The notes beneath the pieces are model-generated. The model saw nothing but the letters and a program-made list of their open reading frames with translations. It was not told the origin of the DNA and searched no databases. Of a stretch of 64,000 bases of DNA, positions 44,311 to 53,478 are shown piece by piece (position 1 is the first letter of the stretch; each line of letters opens with the position of its first letter). The stretch is taken from positions 21,107 to 85,106 of the forward strand of contig RDZD01000022.1 of assembly GCA_004293815.1 (NCBI GenBank), given 5' to 3'. This DNA is from Cytophagales bacterium (lineage in GTDB: Bacteria; Bacteroidota; Bacteroidia; Cytophagales; Bernardetiaceae). Both the position numbers and the translations under genes were made by a program.

Positions 44311-45819
44311 ATGAGCAAGAAAATAAAACGTATTTTGGTAGCGAATAGAGGCGAAATTGCCATTCGTGTTATGCGTTCAGCGCGTGAGTTGGGTATAGAA
44401 ACTGTGGCAGTATTTAGTGAGGCCGACCGCAACGCGCCACACGTACGCGCAGCTGACTACGCGGTCTGTATTGGGCCTGCGCCTTCTGCTTCATCTTATT
44501 TGCGTGGCGACAAAATTATAGAAGTATGTAAAAGTCTCAACGTAGATGCTATACATCCAGGCTATGGGTTTTTATCTGAGAACTCGAGCTTTGCTAAATC
44601 TGTGGCCGAGGCTGGCTTGATTTTTATTGGCCCCTCGCCAGAAGCTATTGAGGTGATGGGCAGTAAAATAGCTGCAAAGAATGCTGTAGCTGCGCATAAT
44701 ATTCCGCTAGTGCCAGGTACCAAAGAAGCCATTATAGACATAGCCGAAGCAAAGAAAAAAGCCGAAGAGATAGGTTATCCCATCTTAATCAAGGCAAGTG
44801 CAGGCGGCGGCGGCAAAGGTATGCGAATCGTAGAAAATAGTCAGGAATTTGAATCTCAGATGGATAGAGCCGTCAGTGAAGCAATATCTGCATTTGGCGA
44901 TGGTTCTGTTTTTATAGAAAAATATATTGCCTCGCCTCGACACATTGAGATACAAATTGTAGGGGATCATCATGGCAATATCGCTTATCTTTTTGAAAGA
45001 GACTGTTCCGTTCAACGCCGTCACCAAAAAGTGGTAGAAGAGGCTCCTTCGGCTGTTCTCACACCCGCTATACGCAAGGCTATGGGCGAATGTGCGGTGC
45101 AAGTAGGTAAGGCTTGTAACTACTACGGTGCTGGTACGGTGGAGTTTATCATGGATGATAAACTAAATTTTTACTTTTTGGAAATGAACACGCGCTTGCA
45201 GGTAGAACATCCTGTTACAGAGTTGATTACAGGTATAGACCTTGTTAAGGAGCAAATCAATGTAGCCGAAGGTAACCCCTTGTCTTTCAAACAAGAAGAT
45301 CTGAAAATCAGTGGACATGCTATGGAAATTAGGGTTTACGCCGAAGACCCCTTTAATAACTTTCTTCCTGATATTGGTCTTCTTAAAACCTATAAAGCAC
45401 CTGCTGGTGTGGGAGTTAGGCTAGACAGTGGCTATGAGCAGGACATGGAAATACCTATCTACTACGATGCCATGCTTGCCAAGCTTATCACTTACGGTAA
45501 AGACCGCAAGGAAGCCATTGACCGCATGGTGCGTGCCATTGATGAGTTTACGATTACGGGCGTACAAACCACTCTGGGCTTTTGTAAGTTTGTGATGCAG
45601 CATGAAGCCTTTCTGAGCGGGCAGTTTGATACTAAATTTATTGAAAAATATTTTCAATTAGACCTTCTTAAGAACCCTACCAATGCCGAAGAAGCGCAAA
45701 TTGCAGCGGCTTTCACGGCCTACATGCTTCAAAACAGAAAAACGAATACAGCCAGCACCACAGCTGAAACCAATTCTGGAGGCAGTAACTGGCGCAAAAA
45801 TAGAGTAACCTTAGGCTAA
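44311..45819 (+). CDS. accC: Biotin carboxylase (acyl-CoA carboxylase subunit)
   Basis: ATP-grasp enzyme that carboxylates biotin on a carrier protein. 502 residues from ATG 44311. Signatures: ILVANRGEIAIRVMRSA, HPGYGFLSEN, the glycine loop AGGGGKGMRIV with K169, DCSVQRRHQKVVEEAPS, and EMNTRLQVEHPVTEL at 291-305. The C-terminal tail of about 50 residues beyond the E. coli length (ending NWRKNRV) is shared by Bacteroidota and propionyl-CoA-carboxylase-type subunits, so acetyl- or propionyl-CoA carboxylase are both possible. Carrier and carboxyltransferase genes are not here. Confidence 0.94.
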   Translation: MSKKIKRILVANRGEIAIRVMRSARELGIETVAVFSEADRNAPHVRAADYAVCIGPAPSASSYLRGDKIIEVCKSLNVDAIHPGYGFLSENSSFAKSVAEAGLIFIGPSPEAIEVMGSKIAAKNAVAAHNIPLVPGTKEAIIDIAEAKKKAEEIGYPILIKASAGGGGKGMRIVENSQEFESQMDRAVSEAISAFGDGSVFIEKYIASPRHIEIQIVGDHHGNIAYLFERDCSVQRRHQKVVEEAPSAVLTPAIRKAMGECAVQVGKACNYYGAGTVEFIMDDKLNFYFLEMNTRLQVEHPVTELITGIDLVKEQINVAEGNPLSFKQEDLKISGHAMEIRVYAEDPFNNFLPDIGLLKTYKAPAGVGVRLDSGYEQDMEIPIYYDAMLAKLITYGKDRKEAIDRMVRAIDEFTITGVQTTLGFCKFVMQHEAFLSGQFDTKFIEKYFQLDLLKNPTNAEEAQIAAAFTAYMLQNRKTNTASTTAETNSGGSNWRKNRVTLG

Positions 45820-45825
45820 AAGTCC

Positions 45826-46227
45826 ATGAATATCTTAGATCATACCGATTTAGATTACGACCCTCAGTTGCTGGGGCTTATTACCACAGATTTCGTTCAT
45901 GTGTCAGACTCTTTGCGCGATGCTGTTTATGAGATTACCAAACGCAAGATGACGCGGTTTCCTCTTTTTATTTTTTCAAACACCATCACAAGCCTTGGGG
46001 TTGTGTTTTTTAAGATTGGTGAAAAGAATTTAAAATATTGGAATGTATCAGTGTCTTCGTTGGAGGAATTTGTAGAGCGTGAAATTATTGCCTCAGATGC
46101 CGTAGAAAAGTTCAAAGCAGTTTATAATCAAGCCAAAGACCAAGCCTGCCTCTTGGTAATCAATGATCAAATACATCACTTTGTTTTTTTGCCTTTTCCT
46201 CAGGAAGACTTTGAAAATCAAGACTAA
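45826..46227 (+). CDS. Conserved-looking small soluble protein, unknown
   Basis: 133 residues, no signal peptide or membrane segment. Sequence includes HTDLDYDPQLLGLITTDFVHVSDSLRDAVYEI and a closing strand LLVINDQIHHFVFLPFPQEDF, an alpha/beta pattern. No family is recognised. It starts six bases after the accC stop, so the two are almost certainly co-transcribed, but that alone does not give a role. Confidence 0.6.
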   Translation: MNILDHTDLDYDPQLLGLITTDFVHVSDSLRDAVYEITKRKMTRFPLFIFSNTITSLGVVFFKIGEKNLKYWNVSVSSLEEFVEREIIASDAVEKFKAVYNQAKDQACLLVINDQIHHFVFLPFPQEDFENQD

Positions 46228-46269
46228 AAGGGCTTTAAATTTTGGGAAAATAGCCCTCGTCTTTTAGCA
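46224..46269. terminator. Possible shared terminator between convergent genes
   Basis: AGGGCT / AGCCCT stem with an outer CTAAAA / TTTTAG pairing and a bulge. It overlaps the stop codons of both convergent genes (46225-46227 and 46237-46235). Imperfect, so moderate. Confidence 0.4.
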
Positions 46270-46864
46270 TTTGTGGTAAGAGGTTTTTAAGAGAGGCGTG
46301 AAGATATTTACCTAGCATATCAAATTCTAGGTTAACACATGTGCCTTGTTCTATGCTTTCAAAATTGGTGTGTGTGTAGGTGTAAGGAATAATGGCCACA
46401 GAAAAAGCACTCTTTGCTGCATCTACTACAGTTAAACTCACACCATTGACGGTGATAGAGCCTTTCTGAGCTACAAAGAGACCGTCTTGTGGGGCATATT
46501 CAAAGCGATACAACCAACTACCCTGAGCATCACTTTTAAGCACACATTGTGCTGTGCAATCCACATGCCCCTGAACAAAATGACCATCAAAGCGTGCACC
46601 AGAGAGCATAGCCCGTTCCAAATTGACTACTTGTCCAACCTGCCACTGGCCTAAATTGGTTTTAGTGAGCGTCTCTGCTATGGCAGTTACCCAGTGTGTA
46701 CGCCCTTCCAAAGCGGTTACTGTCAGGCAAACACCATCATGTGCCACGCTCTGATCTATTTTGAGCTGATCCGAAATATTGGATTCAATCTGAAAATTAA
46801 CGTTTTGTTGGTCTGGTATGACTGCTACTACACGCCCCAAACTTTCTATGATACCTGTAAACAT
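46235..46864 (-). CDS. ribE: Riboflavin synthase, alpha chain
   Basis: Converts two 6,7-dimethyl-8-ribityllumazines to riboflavin. 209 residues from ATG 46864 (MFTGIIESLG is the universal N-terminus; a longer frame upstream is not coding). Two lumazine-binding repeats are seen: VAHDGVCLTVTAL with ERAMLSGARFDGHFVQGHVD, and GSITVNGVSLTVV with NLEFDMLGKYL. The second repeat is the expected partner for the first active site. It lies 22 bases after mreD on the same strand. Other rib genes are absent from the window. Confidence 0.95.
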   Translation of the reverse strand: MFTGIIESLGRVVAVIPDQQNVNFQIESNISDQLKIDQSVAHDGVCLTVTALEGRTHWVTAIAETLTKTNLGQWQVGQVVNLERAMLSGARFDGHFVQGHVDCTAQCVLKSDAQGSWLYRFEYAPQDGLFVAQKGSITVNGVSLTVVDAAKSAFSVAIIPYTYTHTNFESIEQGTCVNLEFDMLGKYLHASLKNLLPQMLKDEGYFPKI

Positions 46865-46886
46865 AAGTTGACAAAAGTTATAAATG

Positions 46887-47417
46887 CTAATAGGAAGATT
46901 GGTTGGGCTGTCTGTAAAACACCAACTGCATGGCAAAAAGCATCAGAACCGTGAGTACGGTGCTAAACAGAACTTTGGACAGAGACAGCACAAAAATAGA
47001 CCAGCTGCCACTTTCTAAGATAAAAACAGCCAAATGGTGTAAGCCTATCAAAGAAACTGCGTAGGTGAAAAACCATGAAAAACCCATAGAAGAGATGGTT
47101 GGATACATACTAGGCTCGTAGCCGCCACTTGGCCTATTCGCGCTCAGTACATAGTTGCGCATGAAGCCCATAAAAACACAAGCTGCAGCATGTATGCCCA
47201 TGGTATCATAAATCAAGTCAATGGAAAGCCCCAGAACAAGCCCCCAGAGCATGACAGCTACACCATTCATATCGATGGGAAGCAGCAGAATTACAGACAC
47301 ATACAATAAGCAAAACCCAATATCGTAAACAGCCACATTGCGCAAAAAGAACACTTGTAAGGCCCAATAGCATACAAAACGTAAACCTTGAAAAAGCGGA
47401 CTTTTAAAATTTTCCAT
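46887..47417 (-). CDS. mreD: Rod shape-determining protein MreD
   Basis: 176 residues with five hydrophobic segments. The segment VMLWGLVLGLSIDLIYDTMGIHAAACVFMGFMRNYVL matches the MreD core in Bacteroidota, where the G-L-x-x-D and G-x-H-A-A-A pattern is typical. MreD is an inner-membrane part of the elongasome. mreB, mreC, pbp2 and rodA are not adjacent, which is unusual, since mreC-mreD are normally together. It sits between a TMTC-like gene and ribE. Confidence 0.75.
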   Translation of the reverse strand: MENFKSPLFQGLRFVCYWALQVFFLRNVAVYDIGFCLLYVSVILLLPIDMNGVAVMLWGLVLGLSIDLIYDTMGIHAAACVFMGFMRNYVLSANRPSGGYEPSMYPTISSMGFSWFFTYAVSLIGLHHLAVFILESGSWSIFVLSLSKVLFSTVLTVLMLFAMQLVFYRQPNQSSY

Positions 47418-47455
47418 GTTTTTAGTTTTTTCTGCTATAGGATTGTGTTATTAAC

Positions 47456-49573
47456 CTAGCGGGAAGCGTTTTTCTGGGCGGCTTGTGCGCGTGCAGCATA
47501 CGCATTGGCCTGTTCTGTAAAGCCCTGCATATTTAAAACCCGAGCATAGCCTGCCAAAGCTTCAAAACTTTCGGGTGCTAGATTGGTGGCAGTGCCATAG
47601 GCTTTGCTTGCATTTTGCAAGTCGTTTATAAGCGCATAGGCTGCAGCCATTTTTGTCCAAGCCATTGCGAGGTCTGCGGGCGCGGTGGTTTTGGCATCAG
47701 GTGCAGAGATAGCCTTTTGAAAGTTTTCAATGGCTTTTGGATATTGCTGAAGCCAATAATAAGATAAACCGAGTTCTTTATAAACCAAAAAATTGGCATT
47801 ACTACCCATTCTTTTAATGTGCGCTTCAAGCGTTTGAACACCCATTTCGTTGTTTTTAGGGTCTGTCTCTATGGCGTTATGAATGAAAGCGAGCAATAAC
47901 TTTGTGTCATAGATAATATCAGGTGGTACCTCTACGCCTGTGGCAAAAAGCATACTTAACCGCTCTTCGGCTTTTTTATATTCGCCAATTTGATAGTAGT
48001 AGCGGCCTATGACAAAGTTGAGTTGTACTTGTGTAGGTGAAATCCTGATAGTTTCCTCAAAAAACGGGATATATGGTTTTAGCTCTTCGGGTTTGCCTTT
48101 GTGCTCCAGCAAAAGCGTCAAGATAAAGCCCTTAGCAACAACCACACTTTTAGGACAGGTTTTGACATCTGCCGCGAACAGAGTGGCATTAGTACGCCAA
48201 TCCAAATTGCGGTTTATAGTTTTATATCCAAACGCTAACACGATGGTACATAAGATGATAACCCAAGTAATGTTGCTCAGCACAAAGTCTCCCACTTGCT
48301 CCAGCCTGTTGGACGTTTGCATGAGTCGATAAAACAATGCTCCAAGTAAGATGCAAAAACCCAATGAGGGCGTAAAAAACCAGCGTTCTGCTATCAGGTT
48401 GTTCATCACAAACAGAACATTGGAATACATAGAAAATGTGATAACATAAAAAGCCAAACCAAAAATAATGAAAGACTTCTTCATGAAAAAGCGTACCAGA
48501 CAAAATCCCAAAAGCACATGAATGAATAAGGATAGCAAACTACGCCAGTCAGCCAATTCTATATAAGTGATGTCTGAAAAGTGATAACTGGAACGCAGCT
48601 CGTAAGGAAGGGCCAAAAGCAATAAATCTTTTCCGATAGTCCAAAGTCTCAAACCTAATTTACGGCTCAGCGTATCGGCCATCATCAAGGGGTTGTCCAG
48701 ATAGCTAAACTGATAAAGTGGTGCTTCTTCAGCCAAAACCAGCTGGCGAATACCCAGAACAACCACAACAGGTATTGCAAAAATAGCCGTATAAGTGAGT
48801 ATTTTGCGCCAAGACGTGTCCGTAAAATAGAAAAGAGCTAAAGGAAAAACAGCCGAAAGCGTTAGAGCAGATTCCTTGCTGAGCAAGCCAAGCGAGTAAA
48901 AGAAAAGCCCCAGCACCAGATTTTTTATCTGTTTGGTGTCGCGTGCATAACGCACACCATAGAGCAAGCCCAAAAAACCGAATAACGCCGCAAAAAGCTC
49001 ATCACGGCTTTTGAGATTGGCCACCACCTCTACGTGTACGGGATGTACGGTGTAAATGAGTGCTACAAGCAGCGAAAGCCACGGTAGTTGTTGATTGGTT
49101 AGCTCTTGCATCAAGAAAAACACCACCACACAGCAGAGCACAAAATAAATAATGTGCATTAAATGAAAAAAACTAGGGTTCAAGCCCATAATTTCCATTT
49201 CCACCGCAAAAGCAACTAGTGAAAGCGGCCTATAAATGGCATAGTCAAAGTTGAAGTTGCTGGTGTTGAGGTTGCCAGCAAAGCCTTCCCATGTTCTATT
49301 GGAAACAATTTCGGGAATGCCACTAATGCCCTTTAGCACAAACTTGTTTTGTGAAAGTACCCCAATATCATCAAAAACAAACTGGTGTCCGAGTGTATTG
49401 ATATTCAGAAAGAGAGCAATAAAAGCAATCAAGAGCACATTCCAGCGCGTTTGAAGTGGTTTTAGTCCCCAAGGTTCTAGTTCAAAAAAAGATGCTTTTT
49501 TTGAACTAGAGGCAGGCTTTTGGCTCGTGATTGGGGCATCTATTTGTAGTTTTCTTGAGTCTGATGCAGACAT
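47456..49573 (-). CDS. TMTC-like polytopic membrane protein with TPR repeats
   Basis: 705 residues. About ten transmembrane helices in the first 450 residues, then TPR repeats (about 485-700). The loop VHPVHVEVVANLKSRDELFAALFGF matches the extracytoplasmic region of TMTC/GT-C-type proteins, in which the His-Pro and R-D/A-E positions are conserved. Animal TMTC proteins are O-mannosyltransferases using lipid-linked mannose; bacterial relatives are mostly untested, so glycosyl transfer is inference. The TPR part would lie on the side where acceptors bind. Same direction as mreD, gap 38 bases. Confidence 0.8.
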   Translation of the reverse strand: MSASDSRKLQIDAPITSQKPASSSKKASFFELEPWGLKPLQTRWNVLLIAFIALFLNINTLGHQFVFDDIGVLSQNKFVLKGISGIPEIVSNRTWEGFAGNLNTSNFNFDYAIYRPLSLVAFAVEMEIMGLNPSFFHLMHIIYFVLCCVVVFFLMQELTNQQLPWLSLLVALIYTVHPVHVEVVANLKSRDELFAALFGFLGLLYGVRYARDTKQIKNLVLGLFFYSLGLLSKESALTLSAVFPLALFYFTDTSWRKILTYTAIFAIPVVVVLGIRQLVLAEEAPLYQFSYLDNPLMMADTLSRKLGLRLWTIGKDLLLLALPYELRSSYHFSDITYIELADWRSLLSLFIHVLLGFCLVRFFMKKSFIIFGLAFYVITFSMYSNVLFVMNNLIAERWFFTPSLGFCILLGALFYRLMQTSNRLEQVGDFVLSNITWVIILCTIVLAFGYKTINRNLDWRTNATLFAADVKTCPKSVVVAKGFILTLLLEHKGKPEELKPYIPFFEETIRISPTQVQLNFVIGRYYYQIGEYKKAEERLSMLFATGVEVPPDIIYDTKLLLAFIHNAIETDPKNNEMGVQTLEAHIKRMGSNANFLVYKELGLSYYWLQQYPKAIENFQKAISAPDAKTTAPADLAMAWTKMAAAYALINDLQNASKAYGTATNLAPESFEALAGYARVLNMQGFTEQANAYAARAQAAQKNASR

Positions 49574-49620
49574 AAGTTTTTTGTATCAGGTGTAGCAAAA
49601 TGAACTTTTCATTAGGAGGT

Positions 49621-50652
49621 CTAGTCCTCAAGGGTATTAGCCATGAACGAACTTTTGGCAGCTAACCAAAGTAAAAAGAAAAACAGACCCCAAATTAAGT
49701 AAATGTGATAAAAGTCTTTGGTATCTACATACCTATTTTCTTTGATTTCAGACTTCTCATAGCTGTTTATTTTTTCAAAAATATTTTGCAGTGCTGTGGC
49801 GTTGGTGGCTCTAAAGAACTCACCATCGCAGACATTGGCTATTTCACGGAGTGTGGTTTCATTGAGGGTGTTTTCGGCATATTGGGTTCGCCCAAAGGCA
49901 TCTACGCCCACAGGTACTTGACCGTCGCGCCCCACAGCAATGGTATAAACCTTGATGCCTTCTGCGCTAGCTAAGCCAGAAGCTGTTTCTGGATCTATGT
50001 TGCCAGCTGTATTTTCACCATCACTGATAAGCAAAACCACTTTAGACTTTGATTTAGAGTCCATCATGCGGCTTGTAGCCACAGCCAAGGCACTTCCAAT
50101 AGCAGTACCTCCTTTGGGAATAAGATCAAAGCTTAAATCAGCGATGTAAGACTTGAGCATATCATAGTCTGTGGTGGGCGGCAGTGGTGCAAACGCGTCG
50201 CCTGCAAAAAGAACCAAACCTATGCGATCCTGGAAACGGCCTGATATAAAGTTGATTGCTACTTTTTTGGCCACCTCTAAGCGGTTAGGCTTAAAGTCTT
50301 GGATTTGCATAGACTCCGAAATATCCAGCGCAATGATGATATCAATGCCCTCAGTCCAACGTTCCAATCTTTCGTTGTTTTGCTGTGGACGTGCCAAAGC
50401 TATTACAAAAAGAGTATAGGCCATAGCCCAAAGAAGCTTTAGGACGTGTCTGAGCCAAACACGCCTATCCTTTTGAAAAGTTTTGAGCGAAAGTGCTACT
50501 TCAAAAAGCTGTCGTTTTTTGCGAAGTAAAAAACGGCGCAAAAATAAAAACAGAGGTAGTAAAGCCAAAAGCCACAAAACCCACGGGTTGCCCCATGTGT
50601 AAGCAGCTATCTGCCAAGGCCAAAACCAGTTTAAACTTAGCCACTCAGGCAT
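49621..50652 (-). CDS. batA: BatA-like von Willebrand factor A membrane protein
   Basis: 343 residues: two N-terminal helices (about 22-40 and 70-87), a VWA domain with complete MIDAS (D110-I-S112-E-S114; LISDGENTAG) and a C-terminal helix (about 315-333). This is the BatA layout of the Bacteroides aerotolerance locus. The gene overlaps the upstream gene by 8 bases, typical of bat operons; batB, moxR and DUF58 genes are not next to it here. The role in stress or aerotolerance is from literature on Bacteroides and not shown here. Confidence 0.88.
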   Translation of the reverse strand: MPEWLSLNWFWPWQIAAYTWGNPWVLWLLALLPLFLFLRRFLLRKKRQLFEVALSLKTFQKDRRVWLRHVLKLLWAMAYTLFVIALARPQQNNERLERWTEGIDIIIALDISESMQIQDFKPNRLEVAKKVAINFISGRFQDRIGLVLFAGDAFAPLPPTTDYDMLKSYIADLSFDLIPKGGTAIGSALAVATSRMMDSKSKSKVVLLISDGENTAGNIDPETASGLASAEGIKVYTIAVGRDGQVPVGVDAFGRTQYAENTLNETTLREIANVCDGEFFRATNATALQNIFEKINSYEKSEIKENRYVDTKDFYHIYLIWGLFFFLLWLAAKSSFMANTLED

Positions 50653-51559
50653 TGAGCACCTCCTTCATTTTGGTATCGTACATACCCTCTGCATAATTTT
50701 TAAGAAAGTCTAACGCGCTTTGTGTGCTATCGCTAATCATACCGCCATAAATGGCTTTGTCCAAGTTTTTGAGCGGCTCCACCAAACTCGTGTCTGACAA
50801 GGCTGTGAGTGTTTCTTTGGTAGTATAGGAAGTATAAGGTTTTCCTTCCATGCCCTCTAGAAAGGTTTTCCAGAGCAGCAGGGCTGTCTCGGTATTTTTA
50901 CTGCTATTCTCCTTACGCGTTGTACTCTCAAAATCTGCCCGAAATCTTTCGTACTGTCTGCGCAAACGCCTCATTTGGTAAGCTTTGAGAATACGTTTGT
51001 TGAATAGCAAGAAAACTGCACCCACAAGCAATAAAATGAGCAACACCACTAGAAAATAAAGTATGGACTGTGGCAGATTTTTTATTTTAGCATAAAGCGT
51101 ATTGCTTTTAAGACTCTCAGACACACCAGCCTGTAAGACCTTGCTCAGTTGCTCCGCTTGCACCTTGAAGGTAAGCTTTATTTCTGCCTCGTTGCTTCTT
51201 AAGAAAGTGGTATCGCCGTTTTCGTCTATGATAAAAACAGGAATAGAAATGGCCTGTAATGTATCCATAGAAAACGTCCGAAGCTCATAGACCGCACTGT
51301 CCAGTGAGCGTTTGCCATTGGTTTTTGTTGTGGCAAACTGTTTTCTAACCCATTCAAAGGGCTGATAGCTATAGTTGGAATCAGGAAAAACAACTTCCTC
51401 AAACTGATCGTGTGTGTAGGTCAATGCAAAGCGGACAGGTGTGCCGAGCTTAACCGTATCAGTGAGCACACGCAAAACAGGCTTGTCTATTTGAGCAAAA
51501 CTCAAAGAAAAGCTGCTTAAGCAAATACTGATTATGCAAAACAGAACGTTACGCTTCAT
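50645..51559 (-). CDS. Membrane protein upstream of batA
   Basis: 304 residues from ATG 51559, opening a signal peptide (cut near LSFAQ). An extracytoplasmic beta domain follows (about 25-145; VLRVLTDTVKLGTPVRFALTYTHDQ), then one transmembrane helix (about 165-185) and a cytoplasmic helical domain to the end. Position directly before batA, with the start codons overlapping by 8 bases, matches the uncharacterised gene that often precedes batA in Bacteroidota (DUF4381-like in some genomes). Probably a partner of BatA in the membrane. Confidence 0.75.
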   Translation of the reverse strand: MKRNVLFCIISICLSSFSLSFAQIDKPVLRVLTDTVKLGTPVRFALTYTHDQFEEVVFPDSNYSYQPFEWVRKQFATTKTNGKRSLDSAVYELRTFSMDTLQAISIPVFIIDENGDTTFLRSNEAEIKLTFKVQAEQLSKVLQAGVSESLKSNTLYAKIKNLPQSILYFLVVLLILLLVGAVFLLFNKRILKAYQMRRLRRQYERFRADFESTTRKENSSKNTETALLLWKTFLEGMEGKPYTSYTTKETLTALSDTSLVEPLKNLDKAIYGGMISDSTQSALDFLKNYAEGMYDTKMKEVLNA

Positions 51560-51853
51560 ACCAAAATTTTTAAAGCCAGCATATCTCAAGTAAAACCCAA
51601 GGCTGTTCTAAAGGCGCGTAAAGTTACAAGTTTGAAACAAAAAAAGCAGTATTACTTTGTTTTTTTTCAAAACTACTCTACGAAAATAAATCATCGCTCA
51701 GGCAGAGATGTGTCATAGGTGATAAGCGACTGGAAAGATAAGTTAAACAAATTCTTGCATACAAATGTATTTACGGCACACGCAAAAGTGAAAAAGTACC
51801 TATAAGCTAAGTATACGCTCTCCTCTTTGCAAAACTAGCAGCATCCAAAATTC
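51560..51853. other. Intergenic region between divergent genes
   Basis: About 294 AT-rich bases. A TAGTTTTG box lies at 51675-51668 in the leftward sense, without a -33 partner. No promoter seen toward the oxidoreductase gene and nothing coding. Confidence 0.3.
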
Positions 51854-53353
51854 ATGATTGAACAACCCAAACAAATGGCTATAGCTTCTCCAATATATGA
51901 TGTGATCATTATTGGGAGCGGTATGGCGAGCCTTTCAGCAGCCTGTATGTTAGCCCATCGGCTCAAATTGCGGGTATTGATATTGGAACAAAATTTTTTG
52001 CCAGGTGGCTGCACGAGCGCGTACCCACGCAAGGGCTATGTATTTGAGAGTGGAGCCACTACTCTGGTTGGCTTAGATGAGGGTATGGCTCTCAAATATT
52101 TGCTACAGGAAACTGGCATTGAAATCAAAGCTTGGCCTTTAGAACTAGGCATGCAAGTGCATCAAGGACAGCATCAAATCAATCGTTATTCTACACTCAA
52201 TCAATGGATTGAAGAAGTACAGAAATATTTTCCTCACCCCAAGCAAGCAGATTTTTGGACTCTGGCACAAAACATTAGCCAGAAAGTATGGCAAACCTCG
52301 CTCCAGCAGCTGAGCTTTCCCCCTACATCTTTTGCTGACCTTTGGAGGTGTGTACAGGAAGTATCCATGTCGCAGATTAGTCTTTTGCCTTATCTTTTTA
52401 GAACAACGGCTGATTTACTCAGAAAATTTGAGCTTTATGAAGTGCCAGGCTTTAAGAACTTTGTCAATGAGCAGCTGTTAATTACGGCACAAAACCATGC
52501 GGAAGAAGTGAACGCGCTTTTTGGCTGTACAGCACTTTGCTATACACTCCAAAAAAACTTTTATGTGGAAGGTGGTCTGATTAATTTAGTTAAGCCCTTT
52601 GTGAGGTTTTTGGAAGAAGCTAATGGGCAAATTGTATACAGACAGAAGGTATTGAGCATTCATAAGTCTTCTGAAAATTATACCCTAACCACAGACAAAG
52701 GGCAGACTTATTCAGCTCGCATTGTGCTCAGTGGTATTCCCCTCAACAATACTCTACCTCTCTTAAAGTTTGAAAATTCATATACCAAGCGTTTATCTAG
52801 CTATTTGCTCGAATCCTCCGAGCTAGTAGGGGCTTTTCAGATGGGTGTTGGCTTCGAGAATTTTAGAGATTATGACAGCATTCACCATCAAATTCATCTC
52901 AGCCAGCCCTTGCCTCTCATTGGCAGCAAAAGCATCTTTTTAAGCCTCTCACATCCCCAAGACTTTAGCCGAACCCGCGCCGAAAATCATCGTGTGGCCT
53001 CAGTGAGCACGCACATACACGACCCCGCCAAGTTTATGGACTTGGACAAAAGCCCTATAGAAGCAGCTATTCTAGACGAACTAGACAGAAGACAGCTCAT
53101 AACAGCAGCTCATATCCGTTATGTGCACAGTTCTGGCCCAAGCTCTTGGGAGCACTGGACGCAGCGTGCGCATGGCTCTGTGGGTGGCTATCCGCAACTC
53201 AAGCGCATTAAACCTTGGCAAATGAAGGATGCACGTTTAGATGGAGAGGGTTTGTACATTTGTGGCGATAGCACCTATCCTGGTCAAGGCATTCCAGGGG
53301 TTACACTAAGCGGTCTTATTGCGTTTCAAAAAATCAAGCAAGACCACTTCTAA
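51854..53353 (+). CDS. CrtI/CrtISO-like FAD-dependent oxidoreductase
   Basis: 499 residues of the phytoene-desaturase/carotenoid-isomerase superfamily. The N-terminal dinucleotide fold starts YDVIIIGSGMASLSAACMLA (about 15-34) and continues with LILEQNFLPGGCTSAYPRKGYVFESGATTLVG. The C-terminal FAD closure is GLYICGDSTYPGQGIPGVTLSGLIA. The G-G-C-T-S variant and the C-terminal motif are like CrtISO/CrtD. No crt gene cluster is adjacent, so the substrate (carotenoid, retinoid or other) is open. Confidence 0.82.
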   Translation: MIEQPKQMAIASPIYDVIIIGSGMASLSAACMLAHRLKLRVLILEQNFLPGGCTSAYPRKGYVFESGATTLVGLDEGMALKYLLQETGIEIKAWPLELGMQVHQGQHQINRYSTLNQWIEEVQKYFPHPKQADFWTLAQNISQKVWQTSLQQLSFPPTSFADLWRCVQEVSMSQISLLPYLFRTTADLLRKFELYEVPGFKNFVNEQLLITAQNHAEEVNALFGCTALCYTLQKNFYVEGGLINLVKPFVRFLEEANGQIVYRQKVLSIHKSSENYTLTTDKGQTYSARIVLSGIPLNNTLPLLKFENSYTKRLSSYLLESSELVGAFQMGVGFENFRDYDSIHHQIHLSQPLPLIGSKSIFLSLSHPQDFSRTRAENHRVASVSTHIHDPAKFMDLDKSPIEAAILDELDRRQLITAAHIRYVHSSGPSSWEHWTQRAHGSVGGYPQLKRIKPWQMKDARLDGEGLYICGDSTYPGQGIPGVTLSGLIAFQKIKQDHF

Positions 53354-53478
53354 GAGCTAAAATGAAGAGGTTTGTGTTTCATGTGGAATCACATTTAAAG
53401 CTGATTTTATAGAATCAAGCCTACCTATGACAGCCTAAGGATAGATATCCAGCTTAACTCTACAAAACAAGCATTGTC

